From Pseudophaeobacter sp. (GTDB taxonomy: Bacteria > Pseudomonadota > Alphaproteobacteria > Rhodobacterales > Rhodobacteraceae), in NCBI GenBank assembly GCA_027019165.1, contig JALUXC010000017.1, positions 496,001-560,000 of the forward strand: a stretch of 64,000 nt of DNA. Direction: 5' to 3'. Positions 16,791 to 26,614 of this stretch are shown here, one piece after another (the stretch's first letter is position 1; each line of letters opens with the position of its first letter). The notes below the pieces were generated by a model. That model saw nothing but the letters and a program-made list of their open reading frames with translations. It was not told the DNA's origin and ran no database searches. A program made the translations under genes and the position numbers.

Positions 16791-16844
16791 CGGTCTCGTG
16801 AAGAAACATGTTGCCGTACCCTAATTTCCCATAGTATCCCTTTT

Positions 16845-17056
16845 GTCATCGAAAGAGAGCAAGGACGGGGCACCAAACGACCCCACGCGAAAACACAAAA
16901 AGCAGGTTTCATACAGGCCTTCGCTTTCATCGAACCAAGAGATCCGGCGCGCGGGCGAGCAGACATCCCCCCCAGGTGGCGCGCGCAGTCGGACACCCCC
17001 GCAAGGCGGGACAAGGCGGCGGGTTGATCAGTGGCAGCAGATCAACCCGCCGCTTT
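16845..17056 (+). ncRNA. UpsM-like leader sRNA upstream of mraZ
   Basis: In R. sphaeroides the abundant sRNA UpsM (about 206 nt) arises by premature termination in the mraZ 5' leader. Here a strong terminator sits in the equivalent place, about 50 bases before mraZ. A TTGCCG at 16811-16816 with AGTATC 16 bases later could be the promoter, giving a start near 16845 and an RNA of about 210 nt. The 5' end is an estimate from this weak promoter match. Confidence 0.6.
17016..17056 (+). terminator. Strong intrinsic terminator in the mraZ leader
   Basis: Arms 17016-17029 and 17040-17053 form a perfect 14-bp stem with a 10-base loop, followed by TTT. It stops most transcripts before mraZ and defines the 3' end of the UpsM-like RNA; read-through would feed the dcw operon. 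Confidence 0.85.
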
Positions 17057-17108
17057 CACTTCCGGGGATCATAACACACCGCGAGGGACGCGAAAAAGGG
17101 ACGGTAAT

Positions 17109-17615
17109 TTGGGCCGCAGGTTCAGAGGCGAAAGCCACCACAAGGTGGACAGCAAGGGGCGGGTGTCGATCCCGGCCTCCTTTCGCCGCGTACTTGAGGC
17201 TTGTGATCCCAACTGGCAGCAGACCGGCGATAACCCGGAGCTTGTCATCGTCTACGGGGACGACAGTCGAAAATTCCTTGAGTGCTATACGATGGAGGCG
17301 ATCGAAGAAGTCGATGCCAAGATCGCCCAGTTGCCGCGTGGCTCCTTTCAGCGCAAACTGCTGGAGCGCATGTTCAATGGTCAATCCCTGCCGACCACGG
17401 TGGATGAGACAGGCCGCCTGGTGCTGCCTGCCAAATTGCGGAACAAGATTGGTCTGGAAGGGGAGGCCTTTTTCATCGCATCAGGCGATACCTTCCAGAT
17501 CTGGAAGCCGCAGACCTATGAAGAGGTCGAAATGGCCGAGGTCGAAAAGCGTATGGCGGAGCTGCCCGAAGGCTTTGATCCGCTTCAGTTTCTTGATGGC
17601 GCCGGAGGGGTTTAG
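17109..17615 (+). CDS. mraZ: MraZ transcriptional regulator
   Basis: This 168-residue protein is the first of the dcw cluster and is a DNA-binding autoregulator of it. Two AbrB-like SpoVT/MraZ repeats are visible: FRGESHHKVDSKGRVSIPAS near the N-terminus, and TTVDETGRLVLPAKLRNKIG in the second half. The start is placed at TTG 17109, giving the family's N-terminus (L/M)GRRFRGE; AAGGGA lies 10 bases upstream, while earlier methionines fall within the terminator hairpin. The rsmH gene follows 3 bases after the stop. Confidence 0.93.
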   Translation: MGRRFRGESHHKVDSKGRVSIPASFRRVLEACDPNWQQTGDNPELVIVYGDDSRKFLECYTMEAIEEVDAKIAQLPRGSFQRKLLERMFNGQSLPTTVDETGRLVLPAKLRNKIGLEGEAFFIASGDTFQIWKPQTYEEVEMAEVEKRMAELPEGFDPLQFLDGAGGV

Positions 17616-17618
17616 GGT

Positions 17619-18611
17619 ATGACTTCGGACCCCTCAGTTTCCTCCGGTCCTCACATTCCCGTTTTGCTGCGCCCGCTTTTGAAGGCCGTCGCACCGGTGT
17701 CGGGGCGCTGGCTGGACGGCACCTTTGGTGCGGGCGGCTACACGCGTGCCTTGCTGGATGCGGGCGCCGAACAGGTGGTCGCCGTGGATCGCGATCCGCT
17801 GGCTTTTGAGATGGCGCAGGACTGGGCCGGTGACTATGGCGACCGGCTGGTGCAGCAGCAGGGCGTGTTCTCGCGCATGGATGATTACGCGCTGGATCTG
17901 GATGGCGTGGTGCTGGATCTGGGTGTCTCTTCCATGCAGCTTGATCTGGCTGAACGGGGCTTTTCCTTTATGAAGGATGGCCCTCTTGATATGCGGATGT
18001 CGCAATCAGGGCCGTCGGCGGCCGACCTGGTGGCGGAGCTTGGCGAGGAGGCGCTGGCCGATATCCTGTTCCACTATGGCGAAGAGCGCGCCAGCCGCCG
18101 TATTGCCCGTGCCATCGTCAAGGCCCGCGCGCTGGAGCCGATCACAACCACGCTGCAACTGGCCGGGATCGTCGAATCCTGTCTGCCACGTCCCAAACCC
18201 GGTCAGTCTCATCCCGCGACCCGCAGCTTTCAGGCGCTGCGCATTGCGGTGAACGCCGAATATGATGAGTTGTTCGAAGGCTTGCTGGCTGCTGAACGCG
18301 CGCTGAAACCCGGCGGGCTTTTGGCGGTTGTGACCTTTCATTCGGTCGAGGACCGCATGGTCAAACGGTTCTTCCAGCACCGCGCAGGCAAGACCGGGCG
18401 CGCTAACCGCTATGCGCCCGAGATCGAAGAGACGCCCGCGCAGTTTGAAATCGTCACCCGCAAGGCCATCGGTCCCGATGATCAGGAGCTTGCAGAGAAC
18501 CCCCGGTCCCGCTCGGCCCGTTTGCGGGTGGGGCGGCGCACGGACGCACCGCCGCTGCCCATCTCGGCCCGTGAGCTGGGCATGCCACAGTTGAAGGAGG
18601 CGCGCAAATGA
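17619..18611 (+). CDS. rsmH: 16S rRNA (cytosine-1402 N4)-methyltransferase
   Basis: This 330-residue SAM-dependent enzyme (formerly MraW) methylates N4 of C1402 in 16S rRNA. The N-terminus [15 protein letters not shown] and the SAM site [17 protein letters not shown] are characteristic, as are [12 protein letters not shown] and the C-terminal [24 protein letters not shown] ribosome site overlaps the end of mraZ. It overlaps ftsL by 4 bases, as expected for coupled translation. Confidence 0.96.
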   Translation: MTSDPSVSSGPHIPVLLRPLLKAVAPVSGRWLDGTFGAGGYTRALLDAGAEQVVAVDRDPLAFEMAQDWAGDYGDRLVQQQGVFSRMDDYALDLDGVVLDLGVSSMQLDLAERGFSFMKDGPLDMRMSQSGPSAADLVAELGEEALADILFHYGEERASRRIARAIVKARALEPITTTLQLAGIVESCLPRPKPGQSHPATRSFQALRIAVNAEYDELFEGLLAAERALKPGGLLAVVTFHSVEDRMVKRFFQHRAGKTGRANRYAPEIEETPAQFEIVTRKAIGPDDQELAENPRSRSARLRVGRRTDAPPLPISARELGMPQLKEARK

Positions 18612-18970
18612 AGTCGCTTTTGTATGCCGTCACCGCTTTGGCGGTCTTTGGACTGGCCTTTTGGGCCTACCGGGAAAACTACGCCACTCAGCAGGTTCTG
18701 AAAGAAACGCGGGCTTTGCAGCGCGAGATCGGCGCGGCGCAGGTGCGGCTTGGGGTGCTGAAGGCGGAGTGGGCCTATCTGAATCGCCCGGACCGGCTGA
18801 TTGGTCTGGCCGAGCTGAACTTTGACACCTTGGGCCTGTTGCCTCTGCGCCCTGACCAGTTTGGCCGCGTCGATGAGGTCGCCTATCCACGCCCGCCGGA
18901 ACTTGAGATCACCGAAGGCGTCGATGTTTCGGGATTGAACGCCGCTGCAGGCGGGGAGGGGCAGCCATGA
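18608..18970 (+). CDS. ftsL: Cell division protein FtsL
   Basis: This 120-residue bitopic membrane protein has a short cytoplasmic tail, one N-terminal transmembrane helix ([19 protein letters not shown]) and a periplasmic coiled coil (about residues 25-65) that pairs with FtsB in the FtsQLB divisome complex. Sequence conservation in FtsL is low, so the call rests on topology and its place between rsmH and ftsI. Its start and stop overlap both neighbours by ATGA. Confidence 0.88.
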   Translation: MKSLLYAVTALAVFGLAFWAYRENYATQQVLKETRALQREIGAAQVRLGVLKAEWAYLNRPDRLIGLAELNFDTLGLLPLRPDQFGRVDEVAYPRPPELEITEGVDVSGLNAAAGGEGQP

Positions 18971-20751
18971 CCCGCACGCCCCTGCGCCCCCTTGCCCGTA
19001 TCCTCAATGCCCGCGCCAAGGGGCAGAATCCGGATGTGATCGAAAAGGAAAATATCCGCCTGCGCCACGAAGACATGCAGGCCAAGGCCCGCCAGCGCGC
19101 CGAAGGGCGGCTTTTGGTCCTCGGGATCTTTTTTGTCTGTGCCTATGTGGCCGTCGTTGGGCGCATGGGGGTTCTGGCCACCTCTGAGCCAAGCGAGCCG
19201 ATCGCCAGCGCGGTCGGCAGCGCCATTGCCGCGCAGCGCGCCGACATCGTGGATCGGCAGGGGCGGATCCTGGCCACAAATTTTGAAACGCATTCTCTTT
19301 ATGCGCAGCCACGGCAGATGATCGACCCTGAGGCCGCCGCTACGCGCCTCGCCGAGATCTTTCCGGATCTGGATCGCGATGAGCTGCTCGAAGATTTCAC
19401 CGGAAAGCGCAAGTTCCTTTGGATCAAGAAGAAAATCAGCCCCGAGCAAAAGCAGGCGGTGCATGATATCGGCGATCCGGGCCTGTTGTTCGGCCCGCGC
19501 GAGATGCGCCTTTATCCCAACGGCAGCGTTGCGGCGCATGTCTTGGGCGGCGCTGGCTTTGGCAAAGAGGGCGTCTCGGCCGCCGAGGTGATCGGCGTGG
19601 CGGGTGTCGAGAAAGAGTTTGACGACTACCTGCGCGATCCGGCCAATGGCGACAGGCCACTTCAGCTGTCGCTGGACCTCACCGTTCAGGCCGCGGCCGA
19701 ACGGGTGCTGGACGGCGGCATGAAGCTGATGAACGCCAAGGGCGCTACCTCGATCCTGATGGATGTGCACACCGGCGAGGTGATATCTGTCGTCTCATTG
19801 CCCGATTTCGACCCGAACGAGCGTCCGCGCCCGCCGACTTCTGGCTTTGACCCCTCGGTCAGCCCGCTGTTCAACCGCGCGGTGCAGGGCGTCTATGAGC
19901 TTGGCTCAACCTTCAAGATTTTCACCGCCGCGCAGGCGATTGATCTGGGGCTTGTGGCGGCAAACACGGTGATCGATATTCGCGGGCCATTGCGCTGGGG
20001 GAAGTTCTCGATCCGGGATTTCCACAACTATGGCAACGCTTTGACGGTCAGCGAGATTATCGAGAAATCCTCCAATATAGGCACCGCGCGCCTTGCGCAG
20101 CAGATTGGCGCGGACCGTCAGCGTGCGTTTCTGGAAGATCTCGGCATGCTGGAGCCAACCCCGGTCGAGATCGTCGAGGCGCGCGGCGGTCAGCCTCTGC
20201 TGCCAAAGAACTGGTCCGAACTGTCGGCGATGACCATCTCTTATGGGCACGGGATCTCTACCACGCCCATGCATCTGGCGGCGGGCTATGCGGCCATTGC
20301 AAATGGCGGCTATCATATCAACCCGACGGTTCTGAAACAGAACGGCCCTCAGCATGGGGAGCGTGTGATGTCGGCCGAGGCTGCGGATGCAGCGCGCCAG
20401 ATGCTGCGCCGGGTGGTCACCGAAGGCACGGCAAGTTTTGCGCGCGTGCCGGGCTATCAGGTTGGCGGCAAGACCGGCACCGCAGATAAGCCCAAACCGC
20501 GCGGCGGGTACTATGAGGATAAGGTGATCGCGACCTTTGCCTCGATTTTCCCGTCGAGCAACCCAAGGTATGTTCTGGTCGTCACCCTGGATGAGCCCTC
20601 GGTCATCGCCTACGGCGAAGAACGCCGCACAGCCGGCTGGACTGCAACGCCTGTCGCCGCCGAGATGGTGAAACGGATCGCGCCGCTTCTGGGGCTCAGA
20701 CCGCAAGTTGAACCTCCGCAACTGACTGATATAACCCTCACCTCAAACTGA
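18967..20751 (+). CDS. ftsI: Septal peptidoglycan transpeptidase FtsI (PBP3)
   Basis: This 594-residue class B penicillin-binding protein crosslinks septal peptidoglycan with FtsW. It has one transmembrane helix (residues 48-65), a non-catalytic pedestal domain, and a transpeptidase domain with nucleophile Ser314 in STFK (314-317), SSN (368-370) and KTG (502-504). The N-terminal cytoplasmic tail is about 47 residues. The ATGA overlap with ftsL indicates translational coupling. Confidence 0.96.
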   Translation: MTRTPLRPLARILNARAKGQNPDVIEKENIRLRHEDMQAKARQRAEGRLLVLGIFFVCAYVAVVGRMGVLATSEPSEPIASAVGSAIAAQRADIVDRQGRILATNFETHSLYAQPRQMIDPEAAATRLAEIFPDLDRDELLEDFTGKRKFLWIKKKISPEQKQAVHDIGDPGLLFGPREMRLYPNGSVAAHVLGGAGFGKEGVSAAEVIGVAGVEKEFDDYLRDPANGDRPLQLSLDLTVQAAAERVLDGGMKLMNAKGATSILMDVHTGEVISVVSLPDFDPNERPRPPTSGFDPSVSPLFNRAVQGVYELGSTFKIFTAAQAIDLGLVAANTVIDIRGPLRWGKFSIRDFHNYGNALTVSEIIEKSSNIGTARLAQQIGADRQRAFLEDLGMLEPTPVEIVEARGGQPLLPKNWSELSAMTISYGHGISTTPMHLAAGYAAIANGGYHINPTVLKQNGPQHGERVMSAEAADAARQMLRRVVTEGTASFARVPGYQVGGKTGTADKPKPRGGYYEDKVIATFASIFPSSNPRYVLVVTLDEPSVIAYGEERRTAGWTATPVAAEMVKRIAPLLGLRPQVEPPQLTDITLTSN

Positions 20752-20771
20752 CGATTGGTGAGGATGCCCCG

Positions 20772-22274
20772 ATGAGTCGCACGTCTGAACAGGATAAACC
20801 GGCGCCGCGGCCACTAAGCCAGCTGGGCCTCACGGCGCGTGGCGGCGCGGATCCGGTTATCTCGGACCTCGTCGTGGACAGCCGCAAAGTCGGTGAGGGT
20901 GCCTTGTTTGCGGCCCTGCCGGGCAACACTGTGCATGGCGCCAACTTCATTCCCGCAGCATTGGCGCAGGGGGCTTCTGCGATCCTGACCGACTCCGCCG
21001 GAGCCGAGCTGGCCACCCGCCCGCTGGCTGAAAGCCATGCGGCGCTGATCGTGGTCGAAGATCCCCGGCAGGTGCTCGCCTTCACTGCTGCGCTCTGGTT
21101 CGGCGCGCAGCCGCAGACCATGGTCGCGGTCACCGGCACCAATGGCAAGACGTCGGTCTCGACCTTCGTGCGCCAGATCTGGATGGCGATGGAATATGAG
21201 GCGGTGAACCTTGGCACCACCGGTGTTGAAGGCGCCTGGAGCTATCCGCTGGCCCATACCACACCCGAGCCGATCACCCTGCACCGCGCGCTGGCGGCGG
21301 CCGCCTCTGCCGGGGTGACCCATGCGGCGATGGAGGCCTCGTCGCACGGGCTGGATCAGCGGCGGCTGGATGGCGTAGAGCTTGCGGCGGCAGGCTTTAC
21401 CAACCTCAGCCAGGATCACCTCGATTATCACCACACCTTTGAAGAATACTTCGCCGCCAAGGCGGGTCTCTTTCGCCGTGTCTTGCCCGAAGAGGGCGTC
21501 GCCGTCATCAACATGGACGATCCGCGCGGCGCCGAGATGCGCGCCATCGCGGCGGCCCGCGGGCAGGAGGTGATCACCGTGGGGCGCGGCCTTGGCGATC
21601 TCTCCCTTGTCGGGCAGCGTTATGATGGCACCGGGCAGGATATCCGGTTTTCCTGGCATGACCGGCCCTTTATGGCGCGGCTTAATCTCATTGGCGGATT
21701 TCAGGCCGAGAATGTCCTGATGGCCTGTGGTCTGGTTATTGCCAGCGGTGAAGAGCCAGAGCGGGTGTTTGAGACCCTGCATGAGCTGACAACTGTGCGA
21801 GGGCGGATGCAATTGGCCGCAACGCGCGACAACGGCGCTTCGGTCTTTGTGGACTATGCCCATACGCCGGATGCGGTCTCGACCGCGATCAAGGCGCTGC
21901 GCCCGCATGTGCTGGGGCGCCTGATTGCCATTGTCGGCGCCGGGGGCGACCGGGACAAGGGCAAGCGCCCTCTGATGGGCAAGGCGGCGCATGACCATGC
22001 GGATATGGTGATCGTGACCGATGACAACCCGCGCAGCGAGGACCCTGCCGTGATCCGCGCCGCCGTCAAAGGTGGGGCGCCGGACGCGCTCGAAGTCGGG
22101 GACCGCGCCGAGGCGATCCTGCGCGGCGTCGCGGCGTTGGAGCCGGGTGATGCGCTGCTCGTCTGTGGCAAGGGACACGAAACCGGCCAGGTAGTGGGCA
22201 GCGACATTCTGCCCTTTGACGATGTGGAGCAGGCCAGCATGGCCGTTGCCGCACTGGATGGGAAAACGGTATGA
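20772..22274 (+). CDS. murE: UDP-MurNAc-L-Ala-D-Glu:meso-DAP ligase
   Basis: This 500-residue ATP-dependent Mur ligase adds meso-diaminopimelate to UDP-MurNAc-dipeptide. The P-loop GTNGKT is at residues 122-127, and DNPR at 418-421 is the motif that selects meso-DAP rather than lysine. The central HTTPEP and FTNLSQDHLDYH segments are the usual UDP-substrate and Mg sites. It follows ftsI after 20 bases and overlaps murF by ATGA. Confidence 0.97.
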   Translation: MSRTSEQDKPAPRPLSQLGLTARGGADPVISDLVVDSRKVGEGALFAALPGNTVHGANFIPAALAQGASAILTDSAGAELATRPLAESHAALIVVEDPRQVLAFTAALWFGAQPQTMVAVTGTNGKTSVSTFVRQIWMAMEYEAVNLGTTGVEGAWSYPLAHTTPEPITLHRALAAAASAGVTHAAMEASSHGLDQRRLDGVELAAAGFTNLSQDHLDYHHTFEEYFAAKAGLFRRVLPEEGVAVINMDDPRGAEMRAIAAARGQEVITVGRGLGDLSLVGQRYDGTGQDIRFSWHDRPFMARLNLIGGFQAENVLMACGLVIASGEEPERVFETLHELTTVRGRMQLAATRDNGASVFVDYAHTPDAVSTAIKALRPHVLGRLIAIVGAGGDRDKGKRPLMGKAAHDHADMVIVTDDNPRSEDPAVIRAAVKGGAPDALEVGDRAEAILRGVAALEPGDALLVCGKGHETGQVVGSDILPFDDVEQASMAVAALDGKTV

Positions 22275-23692
22275 CGTCACCTCTTTGGACCGCCACCGAG
22301 GCCGCCGCTGCAACTGGCGGTAAGGTCTTTGGCGACTGGAGCGTCACCGGCGTCTCCATCGACACGCGCACCCTGCAGAAGGGCGATCTTTTCGTGGCCC
22401 TCAAGGCAGCGCGGGACGGGCATGATTTTGTGGCCCAGGCGCTGGAGGCCGGGGCGGGCGCCGCGCTGGTGTCGCGCATTCCCGAAGGGCTGCCCGAGGG
22501 CGCGCCGCTTTTGTTGGTGGAGGATGTGCAGACGGGGCTGGAGGCTTTGGGCCGCGCCGCCCGCGCCCGCACCGATGCGCGTGTAGTGGCCGTGACCGGC
22601 TCGGTCGGGAAAACCTCGACCAAGGAAATGCTGGCACGGATCCTGTCGGATCAGGGCCGGACCCATGCCGCTGTGGCCAGCTACAACAACCACTGGGGCG
22701 TGCCGCTGACCCTTGCGCGGATGCCGCGGGAGACGGAGTTTGCCGTCATTGAAATCGGCATGAACCACCCCGGAGAAATCGCGCCGCTGGCCCGTCAGGC
22801 CCGCCCACATGTGGCCATGGTGACCACCGTTGCCGCGGTGCATCTGGAGGCCTTTGAGGATGTCGCCGGGATCGCGCGGGAAAAAGCTTCGATCCTGGAA
22901 GGGCTGGAGCCGGGCGGCGTGGCGGTGCTCAACGCGGATATCGCCGAAGCGGCAATCCTGCGGCAGGCCGCCGAGGCCGAAGGCGCTGCAATGCGCTGGT
23001 TTGGCCGTGAAGGCGCAGATGCGCGCCTGCTGGATGTACGCCTGAGCGGTGAAGAAACCGTGGCGACGGCAGACCTCCTCGGCACCGAGGCAGAGCTGCA
23101 CATCCAGTCCCTTGGCGCGCATTTCGCCATGAACGCACTTGGTGCGCTGTTGTGCGCCGAGGCGTTGGGCGCGGATCTGAAGAGGGCCATTGCCAGCCTC
23201 GCGCTCTGGTCGCCGGTCACCGGGCGCGGCGCGCGCGAAGAGATCTCGATGGCGGGCGGGCAAGTGCTGCTGCTGGATGACAGCTATAACGCCAACCCCA
23301 CTTCGGTGAAGGCGGCGCTCGACGTGCTGGCGGCAACGCCGATCAAGTCGGGGGGGCGCCGCATCGCCTATCTGGGTGATATGAAGGAGCTCGGCCCGCA
23401 GGAGGTGGATCTGCACCGCGCCCTGGCGCAGCATCCGGCGCTGGCGCGCATCGATCAACTCCATTGCATCGGCCCGCTGATGCGTCATCTGTTTGACGCG
23501 CTGCCCGAAGGTAAACGTGGCAGCTGGCAGGTCATAAGTGCCGATGGCGTTGCGGATCTGGCAGAGCAGATCCGGGCTGGCGATGTTGTGCTGGTCAAGG
23601 GGTCGCTCAGCATGAAGCTGGCTTCCATCGTTGACGGCATCCGCGATTTGGGCCATGGCAGCGCGAACCAAGATGTGAACAATACCAAGTGA
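22271..23692 (+). CDS. murF: UDP-MurNAc-tripeptide:D-Ala-D-Ala ligase
   Basis: This 473-residue Mur ligase completes the pentapeptide by adding D-Ala-D-Ala. It shows the ATP site VTGSVGKTSTKEM, the substrate-contacting NNHWGVPLTLARMP, the EIGMNHPGEI segment, and the C-terminal DDSYNANPTSVKAAL typical of MurF. It overlaps murE by 4 bases and precedes mraY by 12. Confidence 0.97.
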   Translation: MTSPLWTATEAAAATGGKVFGDWSVTGVSIDTRTLQKGDLFVALKAARDGHDFVAQALEAGAGAALVSRIPEGLPEGAPLLLVEDVQTGLEALGRAARARTDARVVAVTGSVGKTSTKEMLARILSDQGRTHAAVASYNNHWGVPLTLARMPRETEFAVIEIGMNHPGEIAPLARQARPHVAMVTTVAAVHLEAFEDVAGIAREKASILEGLEPGGVAVLNADIAEAAILRQAAEAEGAAMRWFGREGADARLLDVRLSGEETVATADLLGTEAELHIQSLGAHFAMNALGALLCAEALGADLKRAIASLALWSPVTGRGAREEISMAGGQVLLLDDSYNANPTSVKAALDVLAATPIKSGGRRIAYLGDMKELGPQEVDLHRALAQHPALARIDQLHCIGPLMRHLFDALPEGKRGSWQVISADGVADLAEQIRAGDVVLVKGSLSMKLASIVDGIRDLGHGSANQDVNNTK

Positions 23693-23704
23693 GGACCGGC
23701 TGAA

Positions 23705-24787
23705 ATGCTCTATTGGCTGACGGCGCTGTCGGATGGCGGTGATTTCTACAACCTTTTCCGCTATATCACCTTCCGCGCGGGCGGGGCCTTCATGACGGCG
23801 CTTGTCTTTGGTTTCCTGTTCGGACGGCCTCTGATCAACGTCTTGCGCAAACGGCAGGGCAAGGGGCAGCCGATCCGGGATGATGGCCCCGAGGCGCACC
23901 TGTCCAAGGCGGGCACCCCCACCATGGGCGGCTTGCTGATTGTCGGGGCGCTGATCACCTCGTCGCTTCTCTGGGCGCGCTGGGACAATCCCTTTGTCTG
24001 GCTGGTGCTGTTCGTGACGCTTTGCTTCGCGCTCATTGGTTTTGCCGATGACTACGCGAAGGTATCGAAACAGAATACCGCCGGAGTGCCCGGCAAGGTG
24101 CGGCTCGGGCTTGGTATTCTGATCGCCTTGATTGCGGCGCTCTGGGCGGCGGCCTACCACCCTGAGGGGCTGCAGAACCAGCTGGCGCTGCCGGTGTTCA
24201 AGGACACCCTGATCAATCTCGGGCTGTTCTATGTGCCGTTTTCGATCTGCGTCATCGTGGGGGCGGCCAATGCGGTGAACCTGACCGACGGGCTTGATGG
24301 GCTGGCGATCATGCCGGTGATGATCGCGGGCGGCACTCTTGGTGTCATTGCCTATGCGGTGGGGCGGGTCGATTTCACCGAATATCTGGATGTGCACTAT
24401 GTGCCCGGCACCGGCGAGATCCTGATCTTTGCTGCTGCCCTGTTTGGGGCGGGGCTTGGCTTCCTCTGGTATAACGCTCCGCCTGCTGCGGTCTTCATGG
24501 GCGATACCGGATCGCTGGCCCTGGGCGGCGCGCTGGGCGCCATTGCGGTTGCCACCAAGCACGAGCTGGTTCTAGCGATCGTGGGCGGGCTCTTCGTGGT
24601 GGAGGCGCTGAGCGTCATCATCCAGGTGCTCTACTTCAAGCGCACCGGCAAGCGCGTCTTTCTGATGGCGCCGATCCATCACCACTATGAAAAGAAGGGC
24701 TGGGCCGAGCCGACCATCGTGATCCGCTTTTGGATCATCTCCTTGATCTTGGCGATGATCGGGCTTGCGACGCTGAAGGTACGCTAG
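23705..24787 (+). CDS. mraY: Phospho-MurNAc-pentapeptide transferase (lipid I synthase)
   Basis: This 360-residue, roughly ten-helix inner-membrane enzyme transfers phospho-MurNAc-pentapeptide to undecaprenyl phosphate. Diagnostic motifs are [18 protein letters not shown] (catalytic Asp pair), [22 protein letters not shown], and the HHHYEKKGW loop. A terminator-like hairpin begins 27 bases after its stop, before murD. Confidence 0.97.
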   Translation: MLYWLTALSDGGDFYNLFRYITFRAGGAFMTALVFGFLFGRPLINVLRKRQGKGQPIRDDGPEAHLSKAGTPTMGGLLIVGALITSSLLWARWDNPFVWLVLFVTLCFALIGFADDYAKVSKQNTAGVPGKVRLGLGILIALIAALWAAAYHPEGLQNQLALPVFKDTLINLGLFYVPFSICVIVGAANAVNLTDGLDGLAIMPVMIAGGTLGVIAYAVGRVDFTEYLDVHYVPGTGEILIFAAALFGAGLGFLWYNAPPAAVFMGDTGSLALGGALGAIAVATKHELVLAIVGGLFVVEALSVIIQVLYFKRTGKRVFLMAPIHHHYEKKGWAEPTIVIRFWIISLILAMIGLATLKVR

Positions 24788-24814
24788 TTGCGCCGCGAAA
24801 GCGGGGTTGAACAA

Positions 24815-24839
24815 GGGGGCTCCGGCCTCCTTTTCTTTT
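24815..24839 (+). terminator. Terminator-like hairpin between mraY and murD
   Basis: GGGGGC-TCCG-GCCTCC (6 bp, one G-U) is followed directly by TTTTCTTTT. It could attenuate expression of murD and later genes. Confidence 0.5.
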
Positions 24840-25007
24840 GACGAAGGGACTGGTGCTCCCGTCCCCTTCGGCGGGCAAGGCCCGCCTGCCAGGGGTTGGG
24901 CATGGCACGCGCCTGTCGGCGCCTGCGGGTGCTGGGCGCACCGACTTGCAAAGGCCAAGATCCCGGTGCACTCTGCGCCGAAATTTGATCAAAGGATGAG
25001 GGTGGGC

Positions 25008-26405
25008 ATGATCCCGGTACGCGGATTTGAGGGGGCAAAGGTTGCCGTTCTGGGCCTTGGGCTTTCGGGCCTGGCCACGGCACGTGCGCTCAAGGCAGGC
25101 GGTGCGATTCCGGTCTGCTGGGACGACAATCCGGGGGCAAGGGAGCGCGCCGAGGCAGAGGGCTTTGCCTGCGCCGACCTAAGCCGCGCGGGCGCCTTTG
25201 ACGAGATAGCGACGCTAATCGTCTCTCCCGGCATTCCGCACCTATATCCCAAGCCCAACCCGGTGGTGCGTGCGGCCCTGACGGCGGGGGTGCCAGTTGA
25301 CAATGACATCGGGTTGTTCTTCCACTCGGTGGCGACGCCCGAATGGGACGAGTTCGACCAGCCGCCCAAAGTGGTGGCGATTACCGGCTCAAACGGGAAG
25401 TCGACCACGGTGGCGCTGCTGCAGCACATTCTGGAGGAGGTCGGGCGCGACAGTCAGATGGCGGGCAATATCGGTCGCGGGGTGCTGGATATCGACCCGC
25501 CCGGCAATGGCGGCGTCGTGGTGCTGGAGTTGTCGAGCTATCAGACGGAACTGGCGCGCGCGCTGACCCCTGATATTGCGGTCTTCACCAATCTCAGCCC
25601 GGATCACTTGGATCGGCATGGCGGCATGGGAGGCTATTTTGCCGCCAAGCGGCGGTTGTTTGCCGAAGGTGGACCGGACCGTGCGATCATTGGCATTGAT
25701 GAAGAGGAAGGGCTTTTTCTGGCGGGGCAGCTTTCGGAGGCGGCGAGCGATGATCGGGTGATCCGTATTTCAGCGGCGCAGAAGCTGACTGGGCCAGGCT
25801 GGCAGGTCTTTGCCCGCAAGGGGTTCCTGAGTGAATACCGCAAAGGGCGACAGGTGGCCTCGATCGATCTGCGCCCCATGCAGGGGCTGCCGGGGGCGCA
25901 CAACCACCAGAACGCCTGTGCCGCCTATGCTGCGGCGCGTGCCCTTGGCCTTGCGCCGCGCGTGATCGAGGCGGGACTTGCCACATATCCCGGCCTTCCG
26001 CACCGCAGCCAGACCATCGCCGAAGCGGGCGGGGTGCGCTACGTCAACGACAGCAAGGCGACCAATGTGGACAGTGCGGCGAAAGCGCTCGGTGCCTTCA
26101 AAAACATCCGCTGGATCTGTGGCGGGCTGGAAAAGGATGGGGGCCTCGAGGCGCTGAACGGGCAGACGGGCGCGGTGCGCAAAGCCTATGTGATCGGGCG
26201 CGAAGCGGCCGGATTTGCCATGAAATTGGATGTGGAGGCAGAGGTCTGTACGACGATGGAATTGGCGGTTGCGCGGGCGATGGAGGATGCGCAGGAGGGC
26301 GATACGGTTCTGCTGGCGCCTGCCGCGGCGAGTTTTGATCAGTACGACAATTTCGAGCAGCGCGGGGATGATTTCATCGCCGAAGTTCGAAAGAGGTTGG
26401 GGTAG
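25008..26405 (+). CDS. murD: UDP-MurNAc-L-alanine:D-glutamate ligase
   Basis: This 465-residue Mur ligase adds D-glutamate. It has the N-terminal Rossmann motif [17 protein letters not shown], the ATP site [34 protein letters not shown] and YVNDSKATN. The start is placed at 25008 ([11 protein letters not shown]) because AGGG lies 5 bases upstream and the length is then typical; the open frame extends upstream through the terminator-like hairpin. A 220-base gap separates it from mraY, so it may have its own promoter. Confidence 0.95.
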   Translation: MIPVRGFEGAKVAVLGLGLSGLATARALKAGGAIPVCWDDNPGARERAEAEGFACADLSRAGAFDEIATLIVSPGIPHLYPKPNPVVRAALTAGVPVDNDIGLFFHSVATPEWDEFDQPPKVVAITGSNGKSTTVALLQHILEEVGRDSQMAGNIGRGVLDIDPPGNGGVVVLELSSYQTELARALTPDIAVFTNLSPDHLDRHGGMGGYFAAKRRLFAEGGPDRAIIGIDEEEGLFLAGQLSEAASDDRVIRISAAQKLTGPGWQVFARKGFLSEYRKGRQVASIDLRPMQGLPGAHNHQNACAAYAAARALGLAPRVIEAGLATYPGLPHRSQTIAEAGGVRYVNDSKATNVDSAAKALGAFKNIRWICGGLEKDGGLEALNGQTGAVRKAYVIGREAAGFAMKLDVEAEVCTTMELAVARAMEDAQEGDTVLLAPAAASFDQYDNFEQRGDDFIAEVRKRLG

Positions 26406-26614
26406 GGGCTTCGGGCTCACCCAAGCGGAAATCCGATCCGAAGCCCTCCTCGCCTGATCTTTGCCCTGCCAAATCCGCCTTCGCGGCGCAAGCAAAATGG
26501 CCGCCTCCCCGCCACGGGCGGGGCCCCTCGGCAATTTGGCTGGCGCAGCTCTTTCGGGTTTGGCGGCCGGGCGGCAGGCGAGGGTGGCTCCGAAGCGGAA
26601 GTCCTGAGGTGGGA

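Noticed and set aside
20814-22313. 499-codon frame on the minus strand opposite murE
   Set aside because: Antisense shadow of murE, with no domain and no start signal.
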